A DNA stretch of 59,845 bases from Caldatribacterium sp964426875 (GCA_964426875.1 CAYRSB010000008.1:1-59845), one strand, 5' to 3'. Shown: positions 36,400-44,361, numbered from the stretch's first letter. Numbers and translations are program-made. Notes: generated by a model from the letters alone, not told the origin.

Positions 36400-36932
36400 G
36401 AGGAGGCAACAGAAAAGTTCCTGTACCTGGTGCTGAGCAACGTAAATGAGTATTTGAAAGAGCTTCGGTTGCGGGGATTTGCGTAGGTTGTCCCTGCGAA
36501 AGCAGGGATGGGAAGCTCATGTTGCTCAGACACAATGAACGCACCACTATGCACAAAGTAGAGTACACTACCTTCCAGGGTGTAACGGGTCATTCCGCTC
36601 AAGGATGAAGGTACCGGAAGATCTGGCGATATCCCTTGTTCGATCGGTGCAGGAATCGCAGCAATGTAAATGTCAAAGAGTGCCCTCGGGTAATCCTGTT
36701 GTGTTAGACTCTCAAGAAGGGGCTTGACGACCTTTTCCTCGTTGTGAGCAGGAATAAAAATGGCGAACCTCCGTAGTGCCCGTCCTTTAGAAAGATGAAG
36801 AGGAGATTGAAACCCCCGAAGGGAGACGCAAGTGTAGTAGACCCAGGAGCAATACAAGAGGAAGGCTGTAACCTCGAGGAAACTCCAGGATTTGTTTAGC
36901 CACCGCTTGTAAAACATGAGTGCTGTATGCAT
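36400..36932 (-). pseudogene. Truncated family 2 glycosyltransferase
   Basis: On the minus strand from about 36932 an N-terminal membrane helix (SFLEVTAFLLYCSWVYYTC) is followed by the start of a GT-A domain: RRFAIFIPAHNEEKVVKPLLESL and TQQDYPRALFDIYIAA. GT2 enzymes would continue with a DN-C-TD nucleotide-binding motif, but here the family pattern breaks at about 36665 and runs into repeat-derived sequence (SLSGMTRYTLEG, LPIPAFAGTT). The DXD motif and the rest of the enzyme are missing. The gene is a fragment, probably broken by insertion of a REP-like repeat or by recombination next to the assembly gap. Confidence 0.75.
36491..36508. repeat. REP-like palindrome
   Basis: TCCCTGC-GAAA-GCAGGGA forms a perfect 7-bp stem with a GAAA tetraloop. 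The surrounding translation (ELPIPAFAGTT) is a hallmark of dispersed intergenic palindromic repeats of this style. It lies where the glycosyltransferase fragment loses its family pattern. I could not count other copies outside the window. Confidence 0.6.
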
Positions 36933-37088
36933 AGTAACGGCCTCCCTGGTTCTTTTTCTAAGATTCTGGGAATGATCGCGAGAAAGAACGTAACAAGTTT
37001 TCCAGGCGGAGTCAAGGAACGGAATGAAAAGAACCCCATTGAGTTTATTAAAGTAATAAGGTAAAACAATACCGAAAGGGGGTTACAC
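36933..37088. other. Divergent intergenic region upstream of the hydrogenase operon
   Basis: This 156-bp region separates the glycosyltransferase remnant from the hydrogenase genes. A weak promoter can be read at TTGAGT (37039-37044), a 17-bp spacer and TAAAAC (37062-37067). A Shine-Dalgarno-like AAAGGGGG precedes the GTG at 37089. No operator palindrome stands out. Confidence 0.45.
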
Positions 37089-38132
37089 GTGGAATACGCC
37101 ATTCTCCCAAAAAGTGCTTTTAAGTCTTTTGTGGAAGCTTTGGGGCAACGAGGTAGGGTTGTAGCTCCAGCGGCAGAGGATGGGCGCCATTTTGTTTTCG
37201 AGGAGATTAAAAGTGCGAAAGACATTGTCCTTCATTACATTCCAACTATCCTTCCTCCGAAGAAATACTTTATGCCTCAGTACGAGACTCTTGCTGAATA
37301 CGATGTGCGGGAAGGACAAAAGCTCCGCCCTGTGGTTGAAGTAGAGCGTATTGTTCTCTTTGGGGTTCATACCTGTGATCTTTCTGGGATACAGTGCCTT
37401 GATGTGGTGTTCAGTGACCGCCCAAAAGACCTCAATTACCTTGTCCGCAGGGAGTACATTACAATTATCGGGATTGAGTGCAACGAGTACTGCGACCAGT
37501 ACGCTTCCTGTGGCCTCATGGGGACGTTTCTTCCCCAGGGAGGATATGATCTCTTTCTTACGGATCTTGGGAATTACTTTTTTATCCATGTAGGAACCCA
37601 ACAGGGAGAGGATATTGTTGGCAATTTTTCACTTTTTCAAAAAGCAGAGTCCAAGCATTTCCAGGACCTTCAAATGCTTCGGGAAAAGAAGGCTGAAATC
37701 TTTCATCCTGAAGTTCCCGTTGATCGTTTTCTTTTGCCCCGCATGTTCCAGGAAGGATTTGAGGCAAAGGTTTGGGAAGATATTGGCAGCCGATGCCTTT
37801 CCTGCGCAAATTGCACTAATGTGTGTCCTACCTGCTACTGCTTTGATGTGAAGGATGTTATGAACCTGGACCTCAGGACTGGAAAACGTATTCGGGTTTG
37901 GGATTCCTGTCAGAACGAGCCTTTTGCCAAGATTGCCAGTGGAGAGAGCTTCAGAGCGGAACGATCTGACCGGAAACGTCACCGATTTAATCGAAAGTTT
38001 TCCTATCCAGTGAAGCGGTACAATCGCTTCTTCTGTACGGGATGCGGTCGATGTAGTCGCGTGTGTATGGCAAAGATTGACCTTAAGGAAACCATTGCGC
38101 AACTTGCTCGGGAAACGGGGTATCTTACTTAG
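37089..38132 (+). CDS. [NiFe] hydrogenase (sulfhydrogenase-type) beta subunit, 4Fe-4S protein
   Basis: 347 aa from a GTG at 37089. It matches the electron-transfer beta subunit of group 3b bifunctional hydrogenases (HydB of Pyrococcus), also related to anaerobic sulfite reductase subunit A. Two C-terminal [4Fe-4S] motifs are present: CLSCANCTNVCPTC at about residues 238-251 and CTGCGRCSRVC at about 316-326. The N-terminal half carries further cysteines in GVHTCDLSGIQ and IGIECNEYCDQYASCG. It passes electrons between the [NiFe] half and the flavin subunit. It is the first gene of a seven-gene operon. Confidence 0.92.
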   Translation: MEYAILPKSAFKSFVEALGQRGRVVAPAAEDGRHFVFEEIKSAKDIVLHYIPTILPPKKYFMPQYETLAEYDVREGQKLRPVVEVERIVLFGVHTCDLSGIQCLDVVFSDRPKDLNYLVRREYITIIGIECNEYCDQYASCGLMGTFLPQGGYDLFLTDLGNYFFIHVGTQQGEDIVGNFSLFQKAESKHFQDLQMLREKKAEIFHPEVPVDRFLLPRMFQEGFEAKVWEDIGSRCLSCANCTNVCPTCYCFDVKDVMNLDLRTGKRIRVWDSCQNEPFAKIASGESFRAERSDRKRHRFNRKFSYPVKRYNRFFCTGCGRCSRVCMAKIDLKETIAQLARETGYLT

Positions 38133-38151
38133 AGCCTGTGGAGGTAGACCC

Positions 38152-38988
38152 ATGGAGAAACTTTACATCAGCCATACGGGGTACGAGGTCAGGGAAGCTC
38201 GGATTCTTTGTGTTGGGCGCCTTACCGAGAAGGATAGACTTTTTGAGCTTGCTTTAGTGGAAGGAGAGATTTTGGACTTTGAACCGGGGCAGTTTGTGGA
38301 AGTTTCCCTGGTTGGTATAGGAGAGGCACCGATATCACTCTCTTCCTCACCGACCCAGAGAAAAAGCTTTGAACTCTGTGTACGAGCAGTAGGGCGGTTG
38401 ACCCATGCGTTACACCGCCTTGAACCAGGAGATATCGTTGGTATTCGCGGTCCCTTTGGGGTTGGTTTTCCAATCACAAAGCTCATTGGACACGATCTCC
38501 TTCTTGTTGCTGGTGGCATAGGCCTTGCTCCTTTACGTTCGCTCATTAAGTACATCTTGGATAATCGACGTGATTTTGGAAGAGTTCACGTCCTTTTTGG
38601 ATGTAAGGATCCGCAGAATCTCCTCTTCCAGGATGAGATTGAGGTGTGGCAGCGCCGCATGGATGTGGGGTTTCAATGTACGGTGGATCAAGCTGATCCT
38701 GACTGGAAGGGTAATGTGGGTCTTGTGACTTCTCTTATTCCAGGGGTGGATATAAACCCCAAAGAGACCTTTGCCATCATGGTTGGCCCTCCAGTCATGT
38801 ACCGATTTGTGATTGCTGAACTTTTGAAGAAGGGCATTCCTGAAAGCCAAATTATTCTTTCTCTTGAGCGACACATGAAATGCGGCCTTGGGAAATGTGG
38901 CCATTGTCAGATCCATGACATTTACTGTTGCCAGGATGGTCCGGTTTTCTTTTATGAGCGGATTAAAAATCTTAAAGGGGCGATATGA
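38152..38988 (+). CDS. [NiFe] hydrogenase gamma subunit, FAD/NAD(P)-binding
   Basis: 278 aa from the ATG at 38152 (GTGGAGGT upstream). It is a ferredoxin-NADP-reductase-like subunit. The FAD-binding barrel includes PISLSSSPTQRKSFELCVRAVG; the NAD(P) domain includes LLLVAGGIGLAPLRSLI; and the C-terminal [2Fe-2S] motif is CGLGKCGHCQI with a further cysteine pair in IYCCQDGPVF. It is the site of NAD(P)(H) turnover, equivalent to HydG (gamma) of sulfhydrogenase. The stop overlaps the small-subunit start by 4 bp. NAD versus NADP preference cannot be read reliably. Confidence 0.93.
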   Translation: MEKLYISHTGYEVREARILCVGRLTEKDRLFELALVEGEILDFEPGQFVEVSLVGIGEAPISLSSSPTQRKSFELCVRAVGRLTHALHRLEPGDIVGIRGPFGVGFPITKLIGHDLLLVAGGIGLAPLRSLIKYILDNRRDFGRVHVLFGCKDPQNLLFQDEIEVWQRRMDVGFQCTVDQADPDWKGNVGLVTSLIPGVDINPKETFAIMVGPPVMYRFVIAELLKKGIPESQIILSLERHMKCGLGKCGHCQIHDIYCCQDGPVFFYERIKNLKGAI

Positions 38989-39746
38989 TGAAGGTGCCAA
39001 AGGTTGCGTTCTTTGATTTCACCTGTTGCGAGGGTTGTCAGCTTCAGGTAGCTAATCTCGGTGAGTTACTTCTTGAAATCCTGGACTCTATTGATCTTGT
39101 GGAGTTTCGGGAGACGATGAGCGAGCAATGGGATGGAGTTTATGACATTGCCATTGTGGAGGGAAGTATCACCACACCCCACGATGTTGAAAGGATACAA
39201 AAGATTCGTCAGCGTTCAAAGGTTCTTGTTGCCTACGGGTCCTGTGCAACTATTGGTGGCGTTAATGGGATGAAGAATGCTTTTGATCTTGAGGAAATCA
39301 AGCGATATGTGTATGGCGAGGGTGCAAAGTTCTTCAAAACTCTTCCCACAAAACCGGTACACGAAGTTGTTCCAGTAGAGTACTTTGTCCATGGGTGCCC
39401 GGTGTATCCACCGGAATTCCTTGAAGTTCTCAAATGTGCTCTTTTGGGAATTCCCTACCACGTACCGGATGTGGCTGTTTGTGTAGAGTGCAAATTCAAC
39501 GAAAACGTCTGTTTCTATGAGCGAGGAATAACTTGTCTTGGCCCCATTACTCGGGCCGGGTGTAATTCCTGGTGCATCAATAACGACAACATTTGCTATG
39601 GGTGTCGGGGAATGGTTTCGAACCCAAACGAGAAAGGGTTCCTTGAGGTTTTGCAACAGTACGGAGTGAGTCTTGAGTTTCTAGTGCGGAGGATGGATAT
39701 GTACAATGCCTGCCGAATATTTGAGGGGAGCAGGAAAGGTCTATGA
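38985..39746 (+). CDS. [NiFe] hydrogenase small (delta) subunit
   Basis: 253 aa, a cytoplasmic small subunit with no Tat signal. The proximal cluster ligands begin with C15 and C18 in FTCCEGCQLQ, then Cys in AYGSCATIGGVNG and VHGCPVYPPE. Additional clusters are carried by the CVECKFNENVC and NICYGCRG regions. It relays electrons from the Ni-Fe site to the beta subunit. The length and cysteine pattern fit group 3b. It overlaps the large-subunit gene by 4 bp. Confidence 0.94.
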   Translation: MMKVPKVAFFDFTCCEGCQLQVANLGELLLEILDSIDLVEFRETMSEQWDGVYDIAIVEGSITTPHDVERIQKIRQRSKVLVAYGSCATIGGVNGMKNAFDLEEIKRYVYGEGAKFFKTLPTKPVHEVVPVEYFVHGCPVYPPEFLEVLKCALLGIPYHVPDVAVCVECKFNENVCFYERGITCLGPITRAGCNSWCINNDNICYGCRGMVSNPNEKGFLEVLQQYGVSLEFLVRRMDMYNACRIFEGSRKGL

Positions 39747-41068
39747 AGAAGGGTGTGCGCGTTGATGTGGAGTATCTGACAAGGGTTGAAGGTCACGGAA
39801 ACATTGTGATTGATGTGCGTGGTGGAGTGTTACAAGAGTGTCGCCTGGAAATAGTCGAGTCTCCAAGGTTTTTTGAAGGCATGCTTCGAGGGCGATCCAT
39901 TTTTGAGGCACAGCACATTACTTCCCGTATCTGTGGTATTTGTGCTTGTGCTCACTCTCTTGCGTCCATTCAGGCTGCAGAGGATGCCATAGGTTTTACC
40001 CCGAGCAAGCAAACGGTACAATTGCGAAAGCTCCTTCTTGACCTCGAAATCCTTGACAGTCATATCCTTCACATTTACTTTCTCGTTTCTCCAGACCTCC
40101 TTGGGGTGAAGAGCTTCGTTCCTCTTGTTGACACCCACAACACTGTAGTCCGGAGGGCGCTAAGACTCAAGAAAACCTGCAACGACATCTGTGACATTCT
40201 CGTTGGACGGCATGTACATCCTATAAGCTGTGTAGTTGGTGGGTTCACCAAACTCCCTCGCCTGCAAGATCTCGAAGCTATGCAGAAACTTTTAGAGGGT
40301 ATGATTCCGGATCTTGAAGCTACCGTGGAGCTTGTTGAGGGTTTTCGTTTTCCAGAGTTCGAGCGAGATACAGAGTATGTGGCTTTAGTTTCCGACGACG
40401 AAGAGTATCCTCTCCTTATGGGAGATATCGGTTCAACCGATGGAATTCGCTTGCCCAAACGGGGATACCAGAAAATCACCAACGAATTTGTGGTTTCCCA
40501 TTCTACTGCCAAACACACTCGTTTGAGTCGTGATTCCTACATGGTTGGAGCCCTGGCTCGTCTCAACCTCAACTATGCCAAGCTCCATCCTAAGGCCAAA
40601 GAAGTTGGGGCCCTTTTTGGCATGAACCGGAAGGTAACGAATCCTTATCTCAACACGGTTGCGCAACTTATAGAGTGCATCCACTGTCTTTACCATGCTA
40701 AGGGCATTGTTGAGGATTTCTTGCACTCGGGGATCAATTACGAAGAAGAAATTGTTGTGGGTCTCAATGAGACAAAGCGTATCCCGGTTCGGGCAGGGAG
40801 TGGTGTTGGGGCAGTTGAAGCGCCTCGTGGAACGCTGTACCACCATTACGAGGTCGACAATCACGGCCGCATTGTGAACGCCAACTGTGTTATTCCTACC
40901 GGGCAAAATCTTCGGAATATCGAGCACGATATGAGAAAACTTGTTCCTGAGATTCTTGACCGAAGCGAGGAAGAGATTCAGCTTGCTCTTGAGATGCTTG
41001 TGCGGGCATACGATCCTTGTATTTCTTGCTCAACCCATTTTCTCAATGTCTCCTTTGTTGGACGATAA
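39743..41068 (+). CDS. [NiFe] hydrogenase large (alpha) subunit
   Basis: 441 aa, the catalytic subunit. The N-terminal L1 motif RICGIC has C64 and C67, and the C-terminal L2 motif DPCISCSTH has C426 and C429 with H432. All four Ni-Fe ligands are present, so it should bind the active-site metal cluster. A 9-residue tail (FLNVSFVGR) follows H432 and would be removed by the protease encoded next. The sequence fits group 3b (NADP-linked, bidirectional) hydrogenases. Physiological role: disposal of reductant as H2 or reduction of NAD(P) with H2. Confidence 0.96.
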   Translation: MKKGVRVDVEYLTRVEGHGNIVIDVRGGVLQECRLEIVESPRFFEGMLRGRSIFEAQHITSRICGICACAHSLASIQAAEDAIGFTPSKQTVQLRKLLLDLEILDSHILHIYFLVSPDLLGVKSFVPLVDTHNTVVRRALRLKKTCNDICDILVGRHVHPISCVVGGFTKLPRLQDLEAMQKLLEGMIPDLEATVELVEGFRFPEFERDTEYVALVSDDEEYPLLMGDIGSTDGIRLPKRGYQKITNEFVVSHSTAKHTRLSRDSYMVGALARLNLNYAKLHPKAKEVGALFGMNRKVTNPYLNTVAQLIECIHCLYHAKGIVEDFLHSGINYEEEIVVGLNETKRIPVRAGSGVGAVEAPRGTLYHHYEVDNHGRIVNANCVIPTGQNLRNIEHDMRKLVPEILDRSEEEIQLALEMLVRAYDPCISCSTHFLNVSFVGR

Positions 41069-41540
41069 GGTCAGGGAAGTTCTTCGACCTCTAAAAGGCA
41101 AGAAAATGGTTCTCGTAGTGGTGGGGAACCCACTCCGACGTGATGATGGGGTAGGAATGTACATAGGGGAGGAGATAATGCAGAGGGGTTTCCCTTTCTT
41201 TTCCGTTATCCTTGCTGGATTTGCTCCCGAACGTGTGTTTGACAATATTCTCCGAGAGCACCCTGCCAAGGTTGTGTTTATTGATGCAGCCTCTTTTGGG
41301 GGGAAACCAGGAGAAATTCGGGTCCTTGAAGAAGAGGAGATTGCAGCTACTACACTAAGTACCCATACGTTCCCTCTTCCCATCGTAGCACGCATTGTTG
41401 CTGAGGAAGTACATTGTCCCGTTTTCTTCGTAGGGATTCAACCCCAGGACGTCTCCTTTGGAGAGGGGTTGACTGAAGCGGTGCAAGAGGCCGCACAGGC
41501 GATTCTTGCCTACCTTGAGGAGGTTATGGAGTGTGCATGA
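41046..41540 (+). CDS. Hydrogenase maturation endopeptidase (HycI/HyaD family)
   Basis: 164 aa from the ATG at 41046, inside the end of the large-subunit gene (23-bp overlap). It removes the C-terminal tail of the large subunit after nickel insertion. Metal-binding acidic residues are visible in VVGNPLRRDDGVG and VFIDAASFGGKPGE, and the conserved His in STHTFPLPIVARI. An open frame extends upstream but is antisensical to family length. The tight coupling implies it serves the adjacent alpha subunit. Confidence 0.92.
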   Translation: MSPLLDDKVREVLRPLKGKKMVLVVVGNPLRRDDGVGMYIGEEIMQRGFPFFSVILAGFAPERVFDNILREHPAKVVFIDAASFGGKPGEIRVLEEEEIAATTLSTHTFPLPIVARIVAEEVHCPVFFVGIQPQDVSFGEGLTEAVQEAAQAILAYLEEVMECA

Positions 41541-41775
41541 GCTTCGTCTGGTTCGAGAGCTTTTTGAGGACCTTTTGCGACACGGGGAAGAGGAGGGTAT
41601 ACGGCGGATTACCAGAGTATACCTCCGCATAGGAGGGCTTACGGAAATTGAACCAGAAATTGTGCGCCATTTATTCGCTGAGTCCTCCCCGGGAACCATT
41701 CTTGAGGGTGCAGAACTCGTCATCGAAGAAAGTCCAGTTCGAGAACTGCGGCTTCTTGGATTTGAGGGGGAATAG
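41533..41775 (+). CDS. hypA: HypA-like nickel-insertion protein lacking its zinc domain
   Basis: 80 aa from a GTG at 41533, whose HEL start matches the HypA N-terminus; His2 and Glu3 are the nickel ligands. The alpha/beta domain follows the family (HELRLVRELFEDLLR, VYLRIGGLTEIEPEIVRHLF, ILEGAELVIEESPVR). HypA is normally about 113 aa with a CxxC...CxxC zinc ribbon. Here the frame stops after LRLLGFEGE and has no cysteine; other frames show no CxxC pair. It is either a minimal HypA or a truncation. It overlaps the protease by 8 bp and precedes the fusion gene by 9 bp. Confidence 0.8.
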   Translation: MHELRLVRELFEDLLRHGEEEGIRRITRVYLRIGGLTEIEPEIVRHLFAESSPGTILEGAELVIEESPVRELRLLGFEGE

Positions 41776-41784
41776 GGAAACGAT

Positions 41785-43104
41785 ATGTGCTACGCTATTC
41801 CGGGGCAGGTTGTGGCTCTTGACGGACGTGTAGCAACTATTGAGTACTTCGGGGAGCGCAAGAGAGCTTACAATGAGATACCTTCTCTGAAAGTTGGGGA
41901 CTTTGTTTACGCTCAGGGAGGGTTTGTCATCAAGGTGCTTCCACCTGGGGAGGCACAGGATATCCTTGCCACTTGGAAAGAGACCTTTTTTGAACTACAG
42001 GAAGTTGACCTTCGCCTGAGTCGCCTCGCGGTGCAAAAGGGGGGTGTAGCGAAAAAGATTCTTTGCATCCTCGACAAGGCTCTGGAGGAGCATCCTCTCA
42101 CAAGAGAAGAGCTCCTTGAGCTTTTGCGCCTTGAAGCGCCTCAAGAGCGGGAATATTTATACAAAGTAGCCAATTTCCTGCGTTGGAAAAATCTTGGGAA
42201 CGGGGCCTGCGTTCATGGAGTCCTCGAGATTTCGAGTTTTTGCCGCAGAAATTGTGCGTATTGCGGTCTTTCTTCACACAACCGGGGTCTTTCCCGGTAC
42301 CGCATGACTGAGGAAGAAATTCTTGCCGCCGTCCATGAAGCGATAGAGGTATACGGATTCCAGTCACTTGTCCTTCAGAGTGGAGAAGACCCGCATCAGT
42401 CGATCGATGACCTTGTCCGTATTATTCGCACAATTCAGAAGCGCCATGCAATGCTTATTTTTGTGAGTTTCGGAGAGATTGGCCTTGAAGCCCTTGAAAA
42501 GCTCTATGAAGCCGGAGCTCGAGGACTTCTCCTTCGTTTTGAGACCAGTAATGCCGCGCTGTATGCAAAGCTCCATCCAGGGTACACTCTCCCTCCTCGC
42601 GTGGCGCACCTTGAAAGGGCTTTAGAACTTGGTTACCTTGTAGCTACAGGGGGACTTATCGGGCTTCTTGGGCAAACCTTTGAGGATATCCTGAACGATA
42701 TTCTCCTTGCAAAGTCTCTTTCTGCAGAAATGTATAGTTTTGGTCCCTTTATTCCTCATCCTGCCACTCCTCTTTCGTATTGCTCTACGCCGTCATCTTC
42801 TCTTGTCCTTAATACCCTTGCGGTGGCTCGTCTTGTGGACCCCAAAAACGCAAAGATTCTTGTTACCACAGCTTTTGAGACTCTTGATCCTCAGGCAGCT
42901 CGTCTTTGCCTTCTTGCAGGAGCAAATTCCCTCATGCTCAACGTGACGCCTCTTCCGTTTCGCTCGAGATATACCATTTACCCCCAGAGGGCTCATGAGG
43001 GAGAAACTATAGAAGAACAAATTGTTGCTGCTCTTGGTCTTTTGCGATCTCTGGGGCGGGTGCCGACGGATCTTGGGGTCACGAATCCTCAAGGGTGGCA
43101 ATAA
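41785..43104 (+). CDS. HypC-HydE fusion: [NiFe] chaperone domain joined to a radical-SAM HydE-like maturase
   Basis: 439 aa. Residues 1 to about 76 are a HypC/HupF domain: MCYAIPGQVV with the iron-binding Cys2, then VGDFVYAQGGFVIKVL. Residues about 85-435 are a radical-SAM domain closest in pattern to [FeFe]-hydrogenase maturase HydE: CRRNCAYC (C153, C157, C160), GLSRYRMTEEEI, VLQSGEDP, LRFETSNAALYAKLHP, GLLGQTFEDI and GPFIPHPATPLS. The second C-terminal cluster of T. maritima HydE (CxxxxxxxCxxC) is absent. It is the last gene of a [NiFe] operon with no [FeFe] hydrogenase, hydF or hydG in the window. The function is probably in active-site assembly; the reaction is unknown. Confidence 0.9.
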   Translation: MCYAIPGQVVALDGRVATIEYFGERKRAYNEIPSLKVGDFVYAQGGFVIKVLPPGEAQDILATWKETFFELQEVDLRLSRLAVQKGGVAKKILCILDKALEEHPLTREELLELLRLEAPQEREYLYKVANFLRWKNLGNGACVHGVLEISSFCRRNCAYCGLSSHNRGLSRYRMTEEEILAAVHEAIEVYGFQSLVLQSGEDPHQSIDDLVRIIRTIQKRHAMLIFVSFGEIGLEALEKLYEAGARGLLLRFETSNAALYAKLHPGYTLPPRVAHLERALELGYLVATGGLIGLLGQTFEDILNDILLAKSLSAEMYSFGPFIPHPATPLSYCSTPSSSLVLNTLAVARLVDPKNAKILVTTAFETLDPQAARLCLLAGANSLMLNVTPLPFRSRYTIYPQRAHEGETIEEQIVAALGLLRSLGRVPTDLGVTNPQGWQ

Positions 43105-43141
43105 AGTCCTCTGCAATACGAGGGCCGAATTGCGTTCCACT

Positions 43142-43495
43142 TTAGCGTTTGGGTTCCACATCCACAATAGCTTCTTCTTTTATTCTTGCTTTTCGGTATG
43201 GACGCCCAGTGATCACGACGTCATAGGCGTCACAGATAGCGATGATGCGGGAAAGAACTGGAATATCTTCACCTTTGAGACCTCTTGGGTATCCTGTACC
43301 ATCGAAGCGCTCGTGATGGAAGAGGATGTAATTGGCGATGGAAGAAAGTTCCCGTATAGACTGGGTCATTCGGAATCTTACCTTTGGGTATTTTTTAACA
43401 ATAGCCCATTCTTCATCAAAAGGCCCAGGCTTTTCCAGAATGCTTTGAAGAATAGCAATTTTCCCAATATCATGGAATTCGGTAAGAAGGCTCAA
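43142..43495 (-). pseudogene. Remnant of an HD-GYP domain protein
   Basis: About 117 codons cover the second half of an HD-GYP c-di-GMP phosphodiesterase: FHDIGKIAILQSILEKPGPF, a YILFHHERFDGTGYPRGLKG segment with the GYP motif, and ICDAYDVVITGRPYRKA. The upstream sensory part and first helices are missing. Upstream sequence on the same strand has stops, including one before GATELFRILQEGKENLS. No Shine-Dalgarno is seen. The frame ends soon after PYRKARIKEEAI, also short. It looks like a decayed gene downstream of the convergent hydrogenase operon. Confidence 0.8.
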
Positions 43496-43872
43496 GTTTT
43501 CCTTGCCTTCCTGAAGTATCCTAAAGAGCTCCGTCGCCCCCTAATCACCAGTCGACTGGAGAGACTCTGCAAGGAGATAAAAAGAAGGACTAAGGTAGTA
43601 GAGGTATTCGTCTATGAGAAAGGAGTGGAAAAGCTTTTATCCCTCATTCTCTCTGGAATCAACAAGAGATTGAGAGCAAAAAGACCCAGGGGATTTGCAG
43701 AAAGCAAGACGGGAGGCTACCATGTTGAGAAACACAATAAATGGGAAACATGCTGCTTCAAACTCCTGTACCATCCCTGAAAAAACGAAAAGGGGTATCC
43801 GAGTTTATCTCAGAGGGTAACTGCTCCCCATAATGTGCTTTCCTTTCCCTGCCGGATGGTGTATCCTTAGTC
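43496..43872. other. Decayed upstream part of the HD-GYP gene and intergenic DNA
   Basis: Fragments such as LLAESLQSTGD and ATELFRILQEGKENLS continue the minus-strand HD-GYP relic but are broken by stops. A long plus-strand open frame across 43022-43780 is antisense to HydE-end and HD-GYP sequence and has no family features. No intact gene is supported. Confidence 0.5.
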
Positions 43873-43878
43873 TATAAT
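43873..43878 (+). promoter_or_regulatory. -10 element of the small membrane-protein gene
   Basis: A perfect TATAAT lies 20 bp upstream of the GTG at 43898; the Shine-Dalgarno AAGGGGGGG follows. No good -35 hexamer is found at 16-18 bp, so the promoter call rests mainly on the -10 box. Confidence 0.5.
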
Positions 43879-43897
43879 TTTTAAGGGGGGGAAGTCT

Positions 43898-44203
43898 GTG
43901 GGTTGGATAATTGCTCTTGTGCCGATTGTGGGTATGCTTGTGGGCATTGTGGCTATTCTTGCTGAACACCGACAGAAGATGGCCATGATCGAGCGGGGAT
44001 TAAATCCTAAGGACCTTAAACCACCTGCATCGCCGCAAGACCTCTTGAAGGGAGGCCTTGTCGTTGTGGGAATGGGGGCAGGATTTTTTCTGACTCAAGT
44101 TGTTGGGCGGATTACCCCATGGCTCTTTCTCCCTGCTTTCCTCTTTATAGGAATTGGTGGAGGGTTGGTGGCTTCGTTCTTTTTGACCCGTTCGACGAGT
44201 TGA
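43898..44203 (+). CDS. Small membrane protein, DUF6249-like
   Basis: 101 aa from a GTG with Shine-Dalgarno AAGGGGGGG. Three hydrophobic helices are seen: IIALVPIVGMLVGIVAILAEHR, GGLVVVGMGAGFFLTQVVG and WLFLPAFLFIGIGGGLVASFFL. The conserved helix-1 exit AEHRQKMAMIERGL matches a family of small bacterial membrane proteins of unknown function (DUF6249-like). It is a lone gene between the HD-GYP relic and tRNA-Gln. Confidence 0.7.
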   Translation: MGWIIALVPIVGMLVGIVAILAEHRQKMAMIERGLNPKDLKPPASPQDLLKGGLVVVGMGAGFFLTQVVGRITPWLFLPAFLFIGIGGGLVASFFLTRSTS

Positions 44204-44361
44204 ATTGTGGTGTTGGGCGGCAAGATGAAGGGGAGGGTTGTCGGGAGGTCCTGAGATACTGTGAATCTTCTGGAGACAAAAGGACTCTGCAAGGATTGTA
44301 GAAAAAAACGGCAGAGACTCCGTTAGCATTGCACTGTGTGAGAGCAGCACAAGTGTGTCTG

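Noticed and set aside
36081..36568. Open frames crossing the run of N on both strands
   Set aside because: The N run has no sequence content, and the flanks are an artefactual duplication.
41785..43104. Reading the radical-SAM half as biotin synthase or a cofactor F420/menaquinone enzyme
   Set aside because: The combination SGEDP, RYRMTEEEI, FETSNAALYAKLHP and PFIPHPATPL fits HydE better, and the hydrogenase operon context agrees. A precise phylogeny could still shift it to a HydE-sister group.
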